The notes: generated from the letters alone by a model not told the origin. 64,000 nucleotides of DNA from Acuticoccus sp965213555 (GCF_965213555.1 NZ_OZ243890.1:806001-870000), one strand, 5' to 3'. Positions 7,692-16,712 are shown, counted from the first letter of the stretch. Numbers and translations are program-made.

Positions 7692-9971
7692 GTGGACGCT
7701 GGCAACACAGGCCGCCGCGGGCGGATGACGATCACCGATCAAGAGGCCCTGGAGTTCCACGCCCGCGGCCGCCCTGGCAAGCTCGAGATCACGCCGACGA
7801 AGCCGATGGCGACGCAGCGCGACCTCTCCCTCGCCTACTCGCCCGGCGTCGCCGTCCCCGTCCGCGCCATCGCCGAGGAGCCTGACCGCGCGTTCGACTA
7901 CACGACGCGCGGCAACGTCGTCGCCGTGATCTCGAACGGCTCGGCGATCCTGGGGCTCGGCAACCTCGGCGCCCTCGCCTCCAAGCCCGTGATGGAGGGC
8001 AAGGCCGTCCTCTTCAAGCGCTTTGCCGACATCGACGGCATTGACATCGAGGTGGACACCCAGGACGTCGACGCGTTCATCAACGCGGTGCGCTACCTCG
8101 GCCCCTCCTTCGGCGGGATCAACCTCGAGGACATCAAGGCGCCGGACTGCTTCATCATCGAGAGCCAGCTGCGCGAGATGATGGACATCCCGGTGTTCCA
8201 CGACGACCAGCATGGCACCGCGATCATCGCAGCGGCCGGGCTGATCAACGCGGCGCACCTCACGGGACGTGACGTCGCGTCCATGAAGATCGTGTGCAAC
8301 GGGGCGGGCGCCGCCGGCATCGCGTGCGTCGAGCTCGTCAAGGCGATGGGCGTGCCCCACGACAACGTGATCCTGTGCGACACCAAGGGGCCGATCTTTG
8401 CCGGTCGTGAGGAGGGCATGAACCAGTGGAAGTCGGCCCACGCCGCGAACACTCCCGCGCGCACGTTGGCCGAGGCGCTCGACGGCGCGGACGTCTTCCT
8501 CGGCGTGTCGGTGAAGGGCGCGATGACCCACGAGATGGTGCGCTCCATGGCGCCCAACCCCATCATCTTCGCCATGGCGAACCCTGATCCGGAGGTGACG
8601 CCCGAGGAGGTCGCCGAGATCCGCGACGACGCCATCGTCGCCACCGGCCGGTCGGACTACCCGAACCAGGTCAACAACGTGCTGGGCTTCCCCTACATCT
8701 TCCGCGGCGCGCTCGACGTGCGAGCGACCGCGATCAACGAGCCGATGAAGGTCGCCGCCGCCGAGGCGCTCGCTGCCCTCGCGCGCGAGGACGTGCCCGA
8801 CGACGTCGCCGCCGCCTACCAGGGCAACCGGCCGCGCTTCGGCCGCGAGTACATCATCCCCGTTCCGTTCGACCCGCGGCTCATCTCCACCGTCCCGCCT
8901 GCGGTGGCGAGGGCGGCGATGGAGACCGGCGTCGCGCGCCGCCCCATCGAGGACATGGAGCGCTACGCTAACGAGCTGTCGGCGCGGCGCGACCCGGTCG
9001 CAGGCTCCCTATCGCGCATCTTCACCAAGGTGCGGCAGAACCCGCGGCGCGTCGTGTTCGCGGAGGGGGAGGAGGAGGCGGTGATCCGCGCAGCCGCCTC
9101 GTTCGTGAACCAGGAGCTCGGGACCGCTGTCCTCATCGGCCGCGAGGAGACCGTGCGCGAGCAGGCGTTCAACGCAGGCATCGAGATCCGCCCAGGCCTC
9201 GAGATCGCCAACGCGCGGCTGTCGAAGCGCAACACCGAGTACGCGCAGTTCCTCTACGCCAAGCTGCAGCGCCGCGGCCACCTGATGCGCGACTGCGTGC
9301 GCATGATCAACCAGGATCGCAACTACTTCGGCGCGACGATGGTGGCGCTCGGCGATGCGGACGCGCTGGTGACGGGGGTGACGCGCAACTACGCCGTGGC
9401 GCTCGAGACGGTGAAGCTCGTGATCCCGACGAAGCCGGGGCACAAGATCATCGGCGTCTCGCTGGTCTTGGCGCGCGGACGCTCCGTGCTCGTCGCCGAC
9501 ACGGCGGTGACGGACGACCCCTCGGCGGAGGACCTTGCCGACATCGCCGAGGAGGTGGCGCGGATGGCCCGGCGGCTCGGCTACGAGCCGCGCGTCGCGC
9601 TGCTCGCGGCGGCGACGTTCGGCAACCCGCCGGGCGAGCGCGCGACGCGGGTGCGCGAGGCCGTCGGCATCCTCAATCGCCGACGGGTGGACTTCGAGTT
9701 CGACGGCGAGATGGCGGCAGACGTGGCGCTCAACCCTGTGCTGATGGCCGCCTACCCGTTCTGCCGGCTGTCGGGTCCGGCGAACGTCCTCCTGATGCCG
9801 TCGGTCCACGCCGCCTCGATCGCGACGAAGGTGGCGCAGGAGCTCGGCGGCTCGACGGTGCTCGGCCCGATCCTGGTGGGCCTCGACAAGGCCGTGCAGA
9901 TCGTCCCCTTCGGCGCCCGCGACACCGACATCGTCAACATGGCCGCCATCGCCAGCTTCGGGGTGAACTGA
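7692..9971 (+). CDS. maeB: NADP-dependent malic enzyme MaeB with phosphotransacetylase-like C-terminus
   Basis: Converts malate to pyruvate and CO2 with NAD(P)+ reduction, feeding acetyl-CoA and NADPH supply. The N-terminal half is the malic enzyme: DLSLAYSPGVAVP (catalytic Tyr), VMEGKAVLFKRFADID (catalytic Lys), FHDDQHGTA (metal site), and CNGAGAAGIA (nucleotide binding). From about residue 440 a phosphotransacetylase-like domain follows (NPRRVVFAEGEE to the C-terminus), probably regulatory (acetyl-CoA sensing), as in other MaeB proteins. GTG at 7692 was chosen because GGGAGGGG sits just before it and the resulting 759 residues match the family. The frame extends further upstream without a good ribosome-binding site, and an ATG 36 bases downstream is also possible. 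Confidence 0.96.
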   Translation: MDAGNTGRRGRMTITDQEALEFHARGRPGKLEITPTKPMATQRDLSLAYSPGVAVPVRAIAEEPDRAFDYTTRGNVVAVISNGSAILGLGNLGALASKPVMEGKAVLFKRFADIDGIDIEVDTQDVDAFINAVRYLGPSFGGINLEDIKAPDCFIIESQLREMMDIPVFHDDQHGTAIIAAAGLINAAHLTGRDVASMKIVCNGAGAAGIACVELVKAMGVPHDNVILCDTKGPIFAGREEGMNQWKSAHAANTPARTLAEALDGADVFLGVSVKGAMTHEMVRSMAPNPIIFAMANPDPEVTPEEVAEIRDDAIVATGRSDYPNQVNNVLGFPYIFRGALDVRATAINEPMKVAAAEALAALAREDVPDDVAAAYQGNRPRFGREYIIPVPFDPRLISTVPPAVARAAMETGVARRPIEDMERYANELSARRDPVAGSLSRIFTKVRQNPRRVVFAEGEEEAVIRAAASFVNQELGTAVLIGREETVREQAFNAGIEIRPGLEIANARLSKRNTEYAQFLYAKLQRRGHLMRDCVRMINQDRNYFGATMVALGDADALVTGVTRNYAVALETVKLVIPTKPGHKIIGVSLVLARGRSVLVADTAVTDDPSAEDLADIAEEVARMARRLGYEPRVALLAAATFGNPPGERATRVREAVGILNRRRVDFEFDGEMAADVALNPVLMAAYPFCRLSGPANVLLMPSVHAASIATKVAQELGGSTVLGPILVGLDKAVQIVPFGARDTDIVNMAAIASFGVN

Positions 9972-9977
9972 GGACCC

Positions 9978-10904
9978 GTGCCGATCCCGGACTTTCAGAC
10001 GTTGATGCTGCCGGTGCTTAGGGCCGCAGCGAACGGTCCCGTGCGGATCAAGGACATCGTGGGGCCACTCGCAGCTCAATTCAGCCTGTCGGAGGAGGAA
10101 CGCCAGGAGATGCTGCCGAGTGGGCGCCAAGCGGTCCTGCACAACAGGGTGCATTGGGCGAAGTTCCACCTGTCGAAGGCCGGCCTTGTCGAAAGCCCGT
10201 CACGCGGGCTCGTCGTGGCGTCCGCTGCCGGACGCTCCGCCCTCCAAGAGGAGCGCGAGCGGATCGACATGGCGTTCCTCATGCGCTTTCCGATCTACGC
10301 GGCGTTCATGCAGAACAATCGCGGGACGTCAGAGGCGTCGCTGGCCACGTCGACGGCCGATCTGCCAGGGCAGACGATCCCGCCCCTCGAGCAGCTCGAC
10401 AGGGCTGACGAGGCTCTCCGAAGCGCCGTGCGGGCCGATCTCCTTGACCGCGTCCGTGTTGTGGATCCGAAGTTCTTCGAACAGCTCATCATCGATCTGC
10501 TTGTGGCGATGGGTTACGGCGGCTCCCACGACAATGCCGCGCAGCGCATCGGTGGCACCGGCGACGGCGGCATCGATGGCACGATCGATGAGGACCGGCT
10601 CGGTTTGGATCGGATCTACATTCAGGCGAAACGCTACAATGGCGCCTCCGTGAGCGCCAATGAGGTGCGTAGCTTCGTCGGGTCGCTGGAAACAAAGGGA
10701 GCGTCGAAGGGTGTGTTTGTCACGACCTCGACGTTCACAACGTCCGCGAAGGACGTCGTCCAGCAAGTTCGAAGCAAATCGATCAAGCTGATCGATGGCG
10801 AAGAGCTGACGCGGCTGATGATAGAGTACCGTGTCGGTGTAGTAACGACGCGACAGTTGTCTGTGTTTACGGTTGACGAGAACTACTTCGCTTCAGACGA
10901 TTGA
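9978..10904 (+). CDS. mrr: Mrr-type restriction endonuclease
   Basis: Mrr proteins are type IV restriction endonucleases that cut methylated foreign DNA. The 308-residue protein has an N-terminal winged-helix part (about 1-100: LMLPVLRAAANGPVRIKDIV, then VHWAKFHLSKAGLVESPSRG) and a C-terminal nuclease domain (about 160-285). The catalytic motif is intact: GTGDGGIDG with Asp near 200, then IYIQAKRY with Gln-x-Lys at 216-218, followed by EVRSFVGSL and KGVFVTTSTFT. GTG is the start codon, six bases after the maeB stop. Codon use is visibly less GC-biased than in maeB and the next 370 bases are AT-richer, which suggests horizontal acquisition. No methylase partner lies nearby, as expected for type IV. 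Confidence 0.92.
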   Translation: MPIPDFQTLMLPVLRAAANGPVRIKDIVGPLAAQFSLSEEERQEMLPSGRQAVLHNRVHWAKFHLSKAGLVESPSRGLVVASAAGRSALQEERERIDMAFLMRFPIYAAFMQNNRGTSEASLATSTADLPGQTIPPLEQLDRADEALRSAVRADLLDRVRVVDPKFFEQLIIDLLVAMGYGGSHDNAAQRIGGTGDGGIDGTIDEDRLGLDRIYIQAKRYNGASVSANEVRSFVGSLETKGASKGVFVTTSTFTTSAKDVVQQVRSKSIKLIDGEELTRLMIEYRVGVVTTRQLSVFTVDENYFASDD

Positions 10905-11272
10905 CCTGCGCACCGCCGCGTCAGGTTTGGTACTTTCCTCTCGCGCAGCACCATCGCTCGGTGCGGGTGTTGCCGGCCAGTTCCCGGCCCCCGGCTGCTA
11001 GATGCATCGTCCAGACAGCATTGGCGCTGTTGGCGCCCCCAGCTCTGGTTCGCGCTGGCTGCTTCATGACGACCTTTCCGATCGACGTACAATAAACTCT
11101 GCACCTCGCTGATCGTACAAGCCTGCCTGAGCAATATACATTGTTCGAGTTCTACACCATCAACTTACATTAGACGAACTCAATAGATCTACAACATTAG
11201 AATGGTTATTCGTTGACAACACCCAATACATCTAAGCATTTTGCTGCGGTCTCGCAGATGGAGAAACAGCAA
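10905..11272. other. AT-richer intergenic region, 368 bases
   Basis: No credible gene. From about 11080 to 11250 the base composition falls well below that of the surrounding genes, with runs such as CAATATACATTG. The sequence TTGACA occurs at 11213-11218 and could be a -35 element for the broken phosphatase gene, but no good -10 follows. Together with the adjacent mrr gene this looks like foreign or relic DNA. Confidence 0.5.
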
Positions 11273-11910
11273 ATGTCGTCGATCAACGAAGCGGCCGGGC
11301 ACTCGGTCATCTCGCCGGTGCTCGGGGCGTTCCTCGCCATGCTCCTGCTCTGGCCGGGGGTGGCCGGAGCGCAGGGCGAGGACATGGCGCCGGACGAGCT
11401 CGTCGAGGCGCTGCGGTAGGGTGGCCTCGTCGCCTACGTGCGGCACGCCACGACCGAGACGGACTACGCCGACCAGGTCACCGCGGACCCGGACGACTGC
11501 TCGACGCAGCGCACCCTGAGCGAGGCGGGATGGCACGAGGCCCAGCGCATCGGCGCAGGGTTCCGCGACGCCGGCATCCCCGTCGGCGAGGTACTGTCCA
11601 GCGAGTACTGCCGCGCCTGGCAGACCGCGGACCTCGCGTTCGGCTCCTACGAGCGGACGGCGGTGCTCAACTTCGAGCCGGCGGAGGAGTACCCGGACGA
11701 GCAGGTGGCGGCCATGCGCGAGCGCGTGCTGCCGCTCCTCGCCGAGCCGGTCGAACAGGGGCCAACCGCGTGGTCGTCGGCCACGACGACCCGTTCGAGG
11801 CGGTCACCGGCATCTACCTGGAGCCCATGGGCGTCACCTACGTCCTGCGGCCGAGCGACGGCGCCGTCGAGGTGCTCGGCCACATCACGCCGGGCTACTG
11901 GGATCGGTGA
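11273..11910 (+). pseudogene. Histidine phosphatase (phosphoglycerate-mutase-like), broken by a stop and a frameshift
   Basis: A gene for a secreted or membrane-anchored histidine phosphatase can be followed across two lesions. It starts at ATG 11273 with GGAG nine bases upstream, then a signal-like hydrophobic stretch (VLGAFLAMLLLWPGVAGAQG) and DELVEALR. An in-frame TAG at 11417-11419 interrupts it. The same frame resumes GGLVAYVRHATTETDY, which carries the family Arg-His motif, then LSEAGWHEAQRIG and VLSSEYCRAWQTADLA. Near 11755-11765 (CAGGGGCC) one base seems lost, and the rest, NRVVVGHDDPFEAVTGIYLEP with the second catalytic His, continues in the next frame to the stop at 11910. The last 16 bases overlap the convergent trmB-fusion gene. 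Sequencing error could explain one lesion, less easily both. Confidence 0.82.
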
Positions 11911-13067
11911 GGCAGGCGGCGCAGCGTCAGGTAGCGCGGTATCCTCCCCTCGCGCAGCGCCTTCGCCTCGTAGCGCGTGCCGGGCCAGCCCTCCCAGGGA
12001 TCGGCGGCGTCGCACTCCAGCGCGAAGGCGGGGTGGGCGGCGACGTGGGCGCGGGTCCAGTCGACGTAGGCCTGGATGTCCGAGGCGAGGCGGACCGTGC
12101 CGCCCGGGGCGACGACGCGGGCGAGGCGGTCGAGCCCATCCACCGAGATGAAACGCCGCTTCCAGTGGCGCTGCTTGTGCCACGGGTCGGGGTAGAGCAC
12201 GTCGACCCGCGTCACCGAGGCCGACGGTAGCCATTCGAGCACGCGGCGCGCGTCGCCCATGTGGAGGCGCACGTTGGCGAGCCCCTCCGCCTCCACCGCC
12301 GCGGCGGTGCGCATCATGCCGGTCTCGAAGGGCTCGACGCCGATGAGGCCGACGTCGGGTGAGGTGCGGGCGTGGTGCAGGAGGTGCTCGCCCCCGCCGA
12401 AACCGACCTCCACGCGGACCTCGCGGTCGCCGAACAGCGCGGACAGGTCGGCGGGCGCCGCAAGGTCCAGCGCAAGGCGGTCGTAGGCCGGGTGCGGCCT
12501 GTGCCCGTGCACCCGGCGGCGGCCGTACAGCGCATCCACGGCGGCCTTCTGGGCGGACGGCGGCGGCAGCGCCTTCGCGAGGTGCACGCGCTCGACGGCG
12601 GACATCCCGGTGCGGTGCGTCTCGTGGTAGCCATGCGCTGCGTAGAACGCGAGGTTCGCCGGCAGCCGCGCGCTGGTGTAGAGCGTCATCCGATGCGCGC
12701 CTTGCCGCCGCGCCTCGCGCTCGGCCCGTGCGAGGAGCGCGCTGCCGACGCCGGTCCCCTGCGCATCGCGCACCACCGCGAGCACCTCGAGCTCGACGGT
12801 CCCCCCTCCACAACGGCGCAGGACCGCGCATCCGATGGGTCGCCCTGCCGCTTCCGCAAGGATCACGCGGCCGTCCCCAACCGCCTCGTCGGCATCGAGG
12901 GACAGGGGCTCCGGCGCGCGGCCGATCTCCGCCGCGCGTCCGGCGAAGGCGTCCGCGATGATGGGACGAACGAGCACGGCGTCGTCGCCGGAGGCGCGGC
13001 GGAAGGCAGGGGGTCGCCGACCCCGCTCACCCGAGCCGATGGCGGTCGAACCAGGCCCGCGGCTCAT
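11895..13067 (-). CDS. trmB: Fusion of GNAT acetyltransferase and tRNA (guanine-N7)-methyltransferase TrmB
   Basis: One uninterrupted 390-residue frame joins two enzymes. Residues about 20-160 form a GNAT acetyltransferase with the acetyl-CoA loop RDAQGTGVGSALL near 100-112 and NLAFYAAHGYHE near 138-149. From about 180 to the end is TrmB, which makes m7G46 in tRNA: VEVGFGGGEHLL (219-230, SAM motif I), GVEPFETG, and DVLYPDPWHKQRHWKRRF (289-306), the family's DPW-K-RH-KRR signature. The join (about 160-185) has no ribosome-binding site and no usable start, so TrmB is not simply a separate downstream gene. ATG at 13067 was taken because the frame upstream runs into metK. The GNAT substrate is unknown. 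It lies 28 bases after metK and ends the long minus-strand block. Confidence 0.88.
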   Translation of the reverse strand: MSRGPGSTAIGSGERGRRPPAFRRASGDDAVLVRPIIADAFAGRAAEIGRAPEPLSLDADEAVGDGRVILAEAAGRPIGCAVLRRCGGGTVELEVLAVVRDAQGTGVGSALLARAEREARRQGAHRMTLYTSARLPANLAFYAAHGYHETHRTGMSAVERVHLAKALPPPSAQKAAVDALYGRRRVHGHRPHPAYDRLALDLAAPADLSALFGDREVRVEVGFGGGEHLLHHARTSPDVGLIGVEPFETGMMRTAAAVEAEGLANVRLHMGDARRVLEWLPSASVTRVDVLYPDPWHKQRHWKRRFISVDGLDRLARVVAPGGTVRLASDIQAYVDWTRAHVAAHPAFALECDAADPWEGWPGTRYEAKALREGRIPRYLTLRRLPHRSQ

Positions 13068-13095
13068 GTCCTGGTCCGCGCGTCGTGCGGTCGCC

Positions 13096-14271
13096 TCAGG
13101 AGTTGGCGCGCAGCGTCTCGGCAAGGTCGGTGCGCTCCCAGGAGAAGCCACCGTCGGCGTCCGGCTCGCGACCGAAGTGGCCGTAGGCGGCCGAGCGCTC
13201 GTAGATCGGCCGGTTGAGCTGGAGCGCCTGGCGGATGCCCCGCGGCGACAGGTCCATGGACTTGCCGATGGCGAGCTCGATGGCCTCGTCCGTCAGCCCG
13301 TCGTGGCAGGTGCCGAAGGTGTCGACGTAGATCGACAGCGGCTGCGAGATGCCGATGGCGTAGGCGAGCTGGATGACGCAGCGCTCCGCCATCTCCGCCG
13401 CAACGACGTTCTTGGCGAGGTAGCGAGCCGCGTAGGCCGCCGAGCGGTCCACCTTCGTCGGGTCCTTGCCGGAGAAGGCGCCGCCGCCGTGGGGCGCCGC
13501 GCCGCCGTAGGTGTCGACGATGATCTTGCGGCCGGTCAGCCCACAGTCCCCATCCGGCCCGCCGATCACGAACTTGCCGGTGGGGTTCACGTACCAGACG
13601 GTGGCCTCGTTGACCCACGCCACCGGCAGCACCTCGCGCACGATGGGTTCGACGACCTCGCGCACGTCGTCGGACGTCATCGCGCCGTCGAGGTGCTGCG
13701 TGGAGACCACGATGGAGGTGCAGGCCACGGGGACGCGGTTCTCGTAGCGCAGCGTTACTTGGCTCTTGGCGTCGGGTCCGAGCTGGGGCGCGGCGCCGGA
13801 CCGCCGCGCGTCGGACATCGCCTTCAGGATCGCGTGGCTGTAGTGGATCGGCGCCGGCATGAGGACGGGCGTCTCGCGGCAGGCGTAGCCGAACATGATG
13901 CCCTGGTCGCCGGCACCCTCGTCCTTGTTGCCCGACGCGTCGACGCCCTGGGCGATCTCGGCGGACTGGGCGTGGAGGTGCACGGCGACGTCGGCAGTCC
14001 GCCAGTGGAAGCCGTCCTGCTCATAGCCGATGTCGCGGATCGCCTCGCGCGCCGCCGCCTCCACGCGCTCCGGCGTGATCGTGTCAGGTCCGCGCGTCTC
14101 CCCGGCGATGACGACGCGGTTGGTGGTGGCGAGCGTCTCGCACGCCACCCGCGCCTCCGGCATCTCACCGAGGAACAGGTCGACCACCGCGTCGCTGATG
14201 CGGTCGCAGACCTTGTCGGGGTGCCCCTCGGAGACGGACTCGCTGGAGAACAGGTAGGATTGCCGCGCCAA
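13096..14271 (-). CDS. metK: S-adenosylmethionine synthetase MetK
   Basis: Makes SAM from methionine and ATP. Start chosen at the TTG at 14271: it gives MARQSYLFSSESVSEGHPDK, the usual alphaproteobacterial opening, with GAAGG eight bases upstream. The ATG starts further upstream would add some 30 residues unlike the family. At 391 residues the length is normal. Motifs include the first-domain GHPDKVCDRISDAVVD, the methionine-loop segment GAGDQGIMFGYA, GGAFSGKDPTKVDRSAAY and YVDTFGT. It sits between the xre regulator and the trmB fusion, a neighbourhood I know from Hyphomicrobiales; SAM supply beside a SAM-dependent tRNA methylase is a plausible link. No SAM riboswitch was recognised in the 285-base gap upstream. 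Confidence 0.96.
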   Translation of the reverse strand: MARQSYLFSSESVSEGHPDKVCDRISDAVVDLFLGEMPEARVACETLATTNRVVIAGETRGPDTITPERVEAAAREAIRDIGYEQDGFHWRTADVAVHLHAQSAEIAQGVDASGNKDEGAGDQGIMFGYACRETPVLMPAPIHYSHAILKAMSDARRSGAAPQLGPDAKSQVTLRYENRVPVACTSIVVSTQHLDGAMTSDDVREVVEPIVREVLPVAWVNEATVWYVNPTGKFVIGGPDGDCGLTGRKIIVDTYGGAAPHGGGAFSGKDPTKVDRSAAYAARYLAKNVVAAEMAERCVIQLAYAIGISQPLSIYVDTFGTCHDGLTDEAIELAIGKSMDLSPRGIRQALQLNRPIYERSAAYGHFGREPDADGGFSWERTDLAETLRANS

Positions 14272-14419
14272 AGCCGTGACCTTCGTGAGGAGTGGATCGC
14301 CGATGGGCCGTGGGGTGGGCTGCCGTCCGACGACGCGTCCCGCCAGCATGCGCAAGGCACCACGCACCCAGCCATGTCAACCCCGGTCGAGAAGCTCTTG
14401 ATGCCTCGAAGGAGGGCGC

Positions 14420-14476
14420 CGGACGCGCCGATCGACGCCCGCGGGTCCCGGACGCGCCGATCGACGCCCGCGGGTC
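14420..14476. repeat. Two tandem copies of a 28-base repeat, 29-base period
   Basis: Copies at 14420-14447 and 14449-14476 are identical (each opens CGGACGCGCC and ends CGCGGGTC), separated by one C. The repeat core contains GATC and short palindromic pieces (GCGCCGATCGACGC). It lies in the gap between the xre gene and metK, upstream of metK on the minus strand, so it may be a protein-binding site in the metK leader or a recent duplication. Confidence 0.8.
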
Positions 14477-14556
14477 GAGGCGTGGCGGGGCGCCCGGATG
14501 CGTTGGCGTTCAACCAAATCCGCCGAGGGCCGTCAACCTGCGCTCAGGATCTCTCC

Positions 14557-15009
14557 CTAGAGCGGCTGGCCGTCCGCGAGCGTCTCCACGAGGTCGATGA
14601 TGCGGCGGCGGATCCTGGCGTCGGCGATGCGGCTGAACGCCTTGGCGAGCGCGTGGGCCTCGCCCGGCGACGACCGCGACAGCTCGAAGGCGACGCTCTG
14701 ATCCTCCGCGAAGCCATAGTCGAACTCGCGCTCGGCGTGGCCGCCCGCGGCGACCGCCGCCTTCGCGTCCTCGAAGAAGTACGACACCGGGACCGTCAGG
14801 ATCTGCGCGATCTCCTGGAGCCGGCTCGCGCCGATGCGGTTGGCGCCCTTCTCGTACTTCTGGACTTGCTGGAAGGTGACGCCAAGCTGATCGCCGAGCT
14901 TCTCCTGCGTCATGCCGACGACCGCGCGGCGCAGCTTCAACCGGCTGCCCACGTGGACGTCGATCGGGTTCGGTTGTTTCCGCGACACCATGGCCCCACG
15001 CTGTTCCAT
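14557..15009 (-). CDS. XRE-family helix-turn-helix transcriptional regulator
   Basis: A 150-residue DNA-binding regulator. The Xre helix-turn-helix spans about residues 15-70: VGSRLKLRRAVVGMTQEKLGDQLGVTFQQVQKYEKGANRIGASRL, quoted here only in part as LRRAVVGMTQEKLGDQLG followed by QVQKYEKG. The C-terminal half (SVAFELSRSSPGEAHALAKAFSRI, then RRRIIDLVETLA) is typical of the alphaproteobacterial regulators found beside metK and lnt. ATG at 15009 was chosen because GAGG lies six bases upstream; ATG at 14991 and an earlier start at 15021 are alternatives. Its targets are not visible; control of its own operon, including metK, is possible. Confidence 0.92.
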   Translation of the reverse strand: MEQRGAMVSRKQPNPIDVHVGSRLKLRRAVVGMTQEKLGDQLGVTFQQVQKYEKGANRIGASRLQEIAQILTVPVSYFFEDAKAAVAAGGHAEREFDYGFAEDQSVAFELSRSSPGEAHALAKAFSRIADARIRRRIIDLVETLADGQPL

Positions 15010-15125
15010 CACTTGCCTCACGCACCTTGTGCTGGTGACGTCACCTAAGGACTGTCCACCCTACTCGTGCGGGTTGAACTGCAGGCTAACCCACGCGGTT
15101 GCACCGTTTCAAGCATAAAGTGTTA

Positions 15126-16712
15126 TCACGGGAGCTGCGCCGTGCGTGCATTACGGATGCCGTCGACGCTCCGGGCGCGCCGAACGCGTCCCCTGCGGTA
15201 GTATCTGGCAACCAGACCGAGCAGCAAGCCGGTCATCACGACGATTGGCGCACGCGGTGCTTGGTGATACACCGTGTGTACGGACTGCGGCACACGCACA
15301 TCTAGCCTATCCCTCCGGTTGAGCTGGAGGTTGTCAGGCACGCGCCCGTACGCGTCGATCAGCGCCGAGATCCCCGTGTTCGCCGCCCGCACGATCGGTG
15401 TCCCCGCTTCGATCGCGCGCAGCACCGCCAGCTGCAGGTGCTGGTGCGGCCCGGGCGTGTCGCCGAACCACGCATCATTGGTCACGTTTACGATCCACGC
15501 CGCCGGTTGGATGACGCCAGCCTGCGGAAAGATCGCCTCGTAGCAGATGAGCGGCCGTGCCGGCGGCAACCCCGGGACGGCGAGCGTGGCGGTGGCCTCG
15601 CCCGGTGTGAAGTCCGCCGTGGCACCCGCGAGCGCCGTCAGTCCGAGCCGCTCGAGCAGCGGGGCGAACGGGACGTACTCGCCGAACGGGACGAGGTGCG
15701 CCTTGTCGTAGCGTCCCAGTGGGATGCCGTCGGGGCCGATGACGGCGATGCTGTTCGTCACCATGTCGCTGCCCGCGCCTCGCTCGACCTCGACCGTTCC
15801 GGTGATCAACGTGGAGCCGCCCAGCGCAGCGATGAGCTCCGCCTGCACCGCGCTCGGCGTGCGGTAGAGGAACGGCAGCGCGGTCTCCGGCCAGACGACG
15901 ACGCCAGGCCGCGCCCCCTCCTCGGCCGGGGCCGCCGTCAGCGCTAGGAGGGTGCGCCAGATCTGTGGCGCGTGGGCCGGGTCCCACTTCTCGCGCTGCG
16001 GGATCGCCGGCTGGATGATGCGCACCCGCGGTCCGTCAGTCGCCGGCGCTTGGGCGAGGCGCACCGCGCCGCCCACGAAGACGAGCGCCGCGCCCGAGAG
16101 GATCGCTCCTGCCGCAAGGCGCCGCCCGCGCAGGAGGAGCACGGGGGCCGCGCCGAGGAGGACGACGAGGGGCGTCACCCCGGCGAGCCCCACCACCGAC
16201 ACGGCCTGGGCAAGCTCCAGCGAGCCGGAGAGCTGCACCGCCGGCACGTTCCACGGGAAGCCGGTGAACGCGAAGGAGCGTATCCATTCCGTGAGTCCCA
16301 GGGCGGCTGCGAAGCCGACCGCGTGCACGACCGGCCCTCCGCAGGCGAGCCCGGCGAGGGCCAGCGCCGCGCCATGGAACGGCGCCAGCACCAACGGCAG
16401 GCCGATCACCGCGAACGGCAACAAGGCGCCGTAGGTCGGCGCGTCGACCAGGAAGGCTGCGCCGATCCACCAAAGCCCTGCCAGGTGGTAGGCAAAGCCG
16501 AACGCGGCGCCGAGGACGGCCCGGGCGAGGAGGGGACGTCGCACCACGTCGTCGCTCGCCTCGGCGAGGGCGAGGAGTACGCCGTACGCGGCGACTGCCG
16601 GCAGGAGGTCGAGGGGCGGCAGGCTGAGCGCGAGCGCCGCCCCTGCCGCCAGCGCGGCGAGGATGCGCGCCGCAGGGCGCTGGCGAGCCGCGGCGACGCA
16701 CCGGCAGACCAT
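15126..16712 (-). CDS. lnt: Apolipoprotein N-acyltransferase Lnt
   Basis: Adds the third acyl chain to lipoproteins at the periplasmic face of the inner membrane. The protein has 528 residues: six or so hydrophobic helices up to about residue 215 (for example ILAALAAGAALALSL and the FGFAYHLAGLWWIGAAF segment), then a nitrilase domain. The catalytic triad is visible: Glu276 in WPETALPF, Lys337 in YDKAHLVPFGEY and Cys390 in LICYEAIF. A last membrane helix (APIVVMTGLLLGLVARYY) ends the protein. ATG at 16712 was chosen, with GAGG nine bases upstream and 29 bases after the tlyC stop. Part of the minus-strand housekeeping block. Confidence 0.95.
   Translation of the reverse strand: MVCRCVAAARQRPAARILAALAAGAALALSLPPLDLLPAVAAYGVLLALAEASDDVVRRPLLARAVLGAAFGFAYHLAGLWWIGAAFLVDAPTYGALLPFAVIGLPLVLAPFHGAALALAGLACGGPVVHAVGFAAALGLTEWIRSFAFTGFPWNVPAVQLSGSLELAQAVSVVGLAGVTPLVVLLGAAPVLLLRGRRLAAGAILSGAALVFVGGAVRLAQAPATDGPRVRIIQPAIPQREKWDPAHAPQIWRTLLALTAAPAEEGARPGVVVWPETALPFLYRTPSAVQAELIAALGGSTLITGTVEVERGAGSDMVTNSIAVIGPDGIPLGRYDKAHLVPFGEYVPFAPLLERLGLTALAGATADFTPGEATATLAVPGLPPARPLICYEAIFPQAGVIQPAAWIVNVTNDAWFGDTPGPHQHLQLAVLRAIEAGTPIVRAANTGISALIDAYGRVPDNLQLNRRDRLDVRVPQSVHTVYHQAPRAPIVVMTGLLLGLVARYYRRGRVRRARSVDGIRNARTAQLP

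Noticed and set aside
11080..11260. CRISPR array or integration site in the AT-rich gap
   Set aside because: No repeat-spacer pattern or long direct repeat was found there.
14272..14556. SAM riboswitch upstream of metK
   Set aside because: No SAM-I or SAM-II core motifs could be read in the leader; the tandem repeat is the only visible structure.
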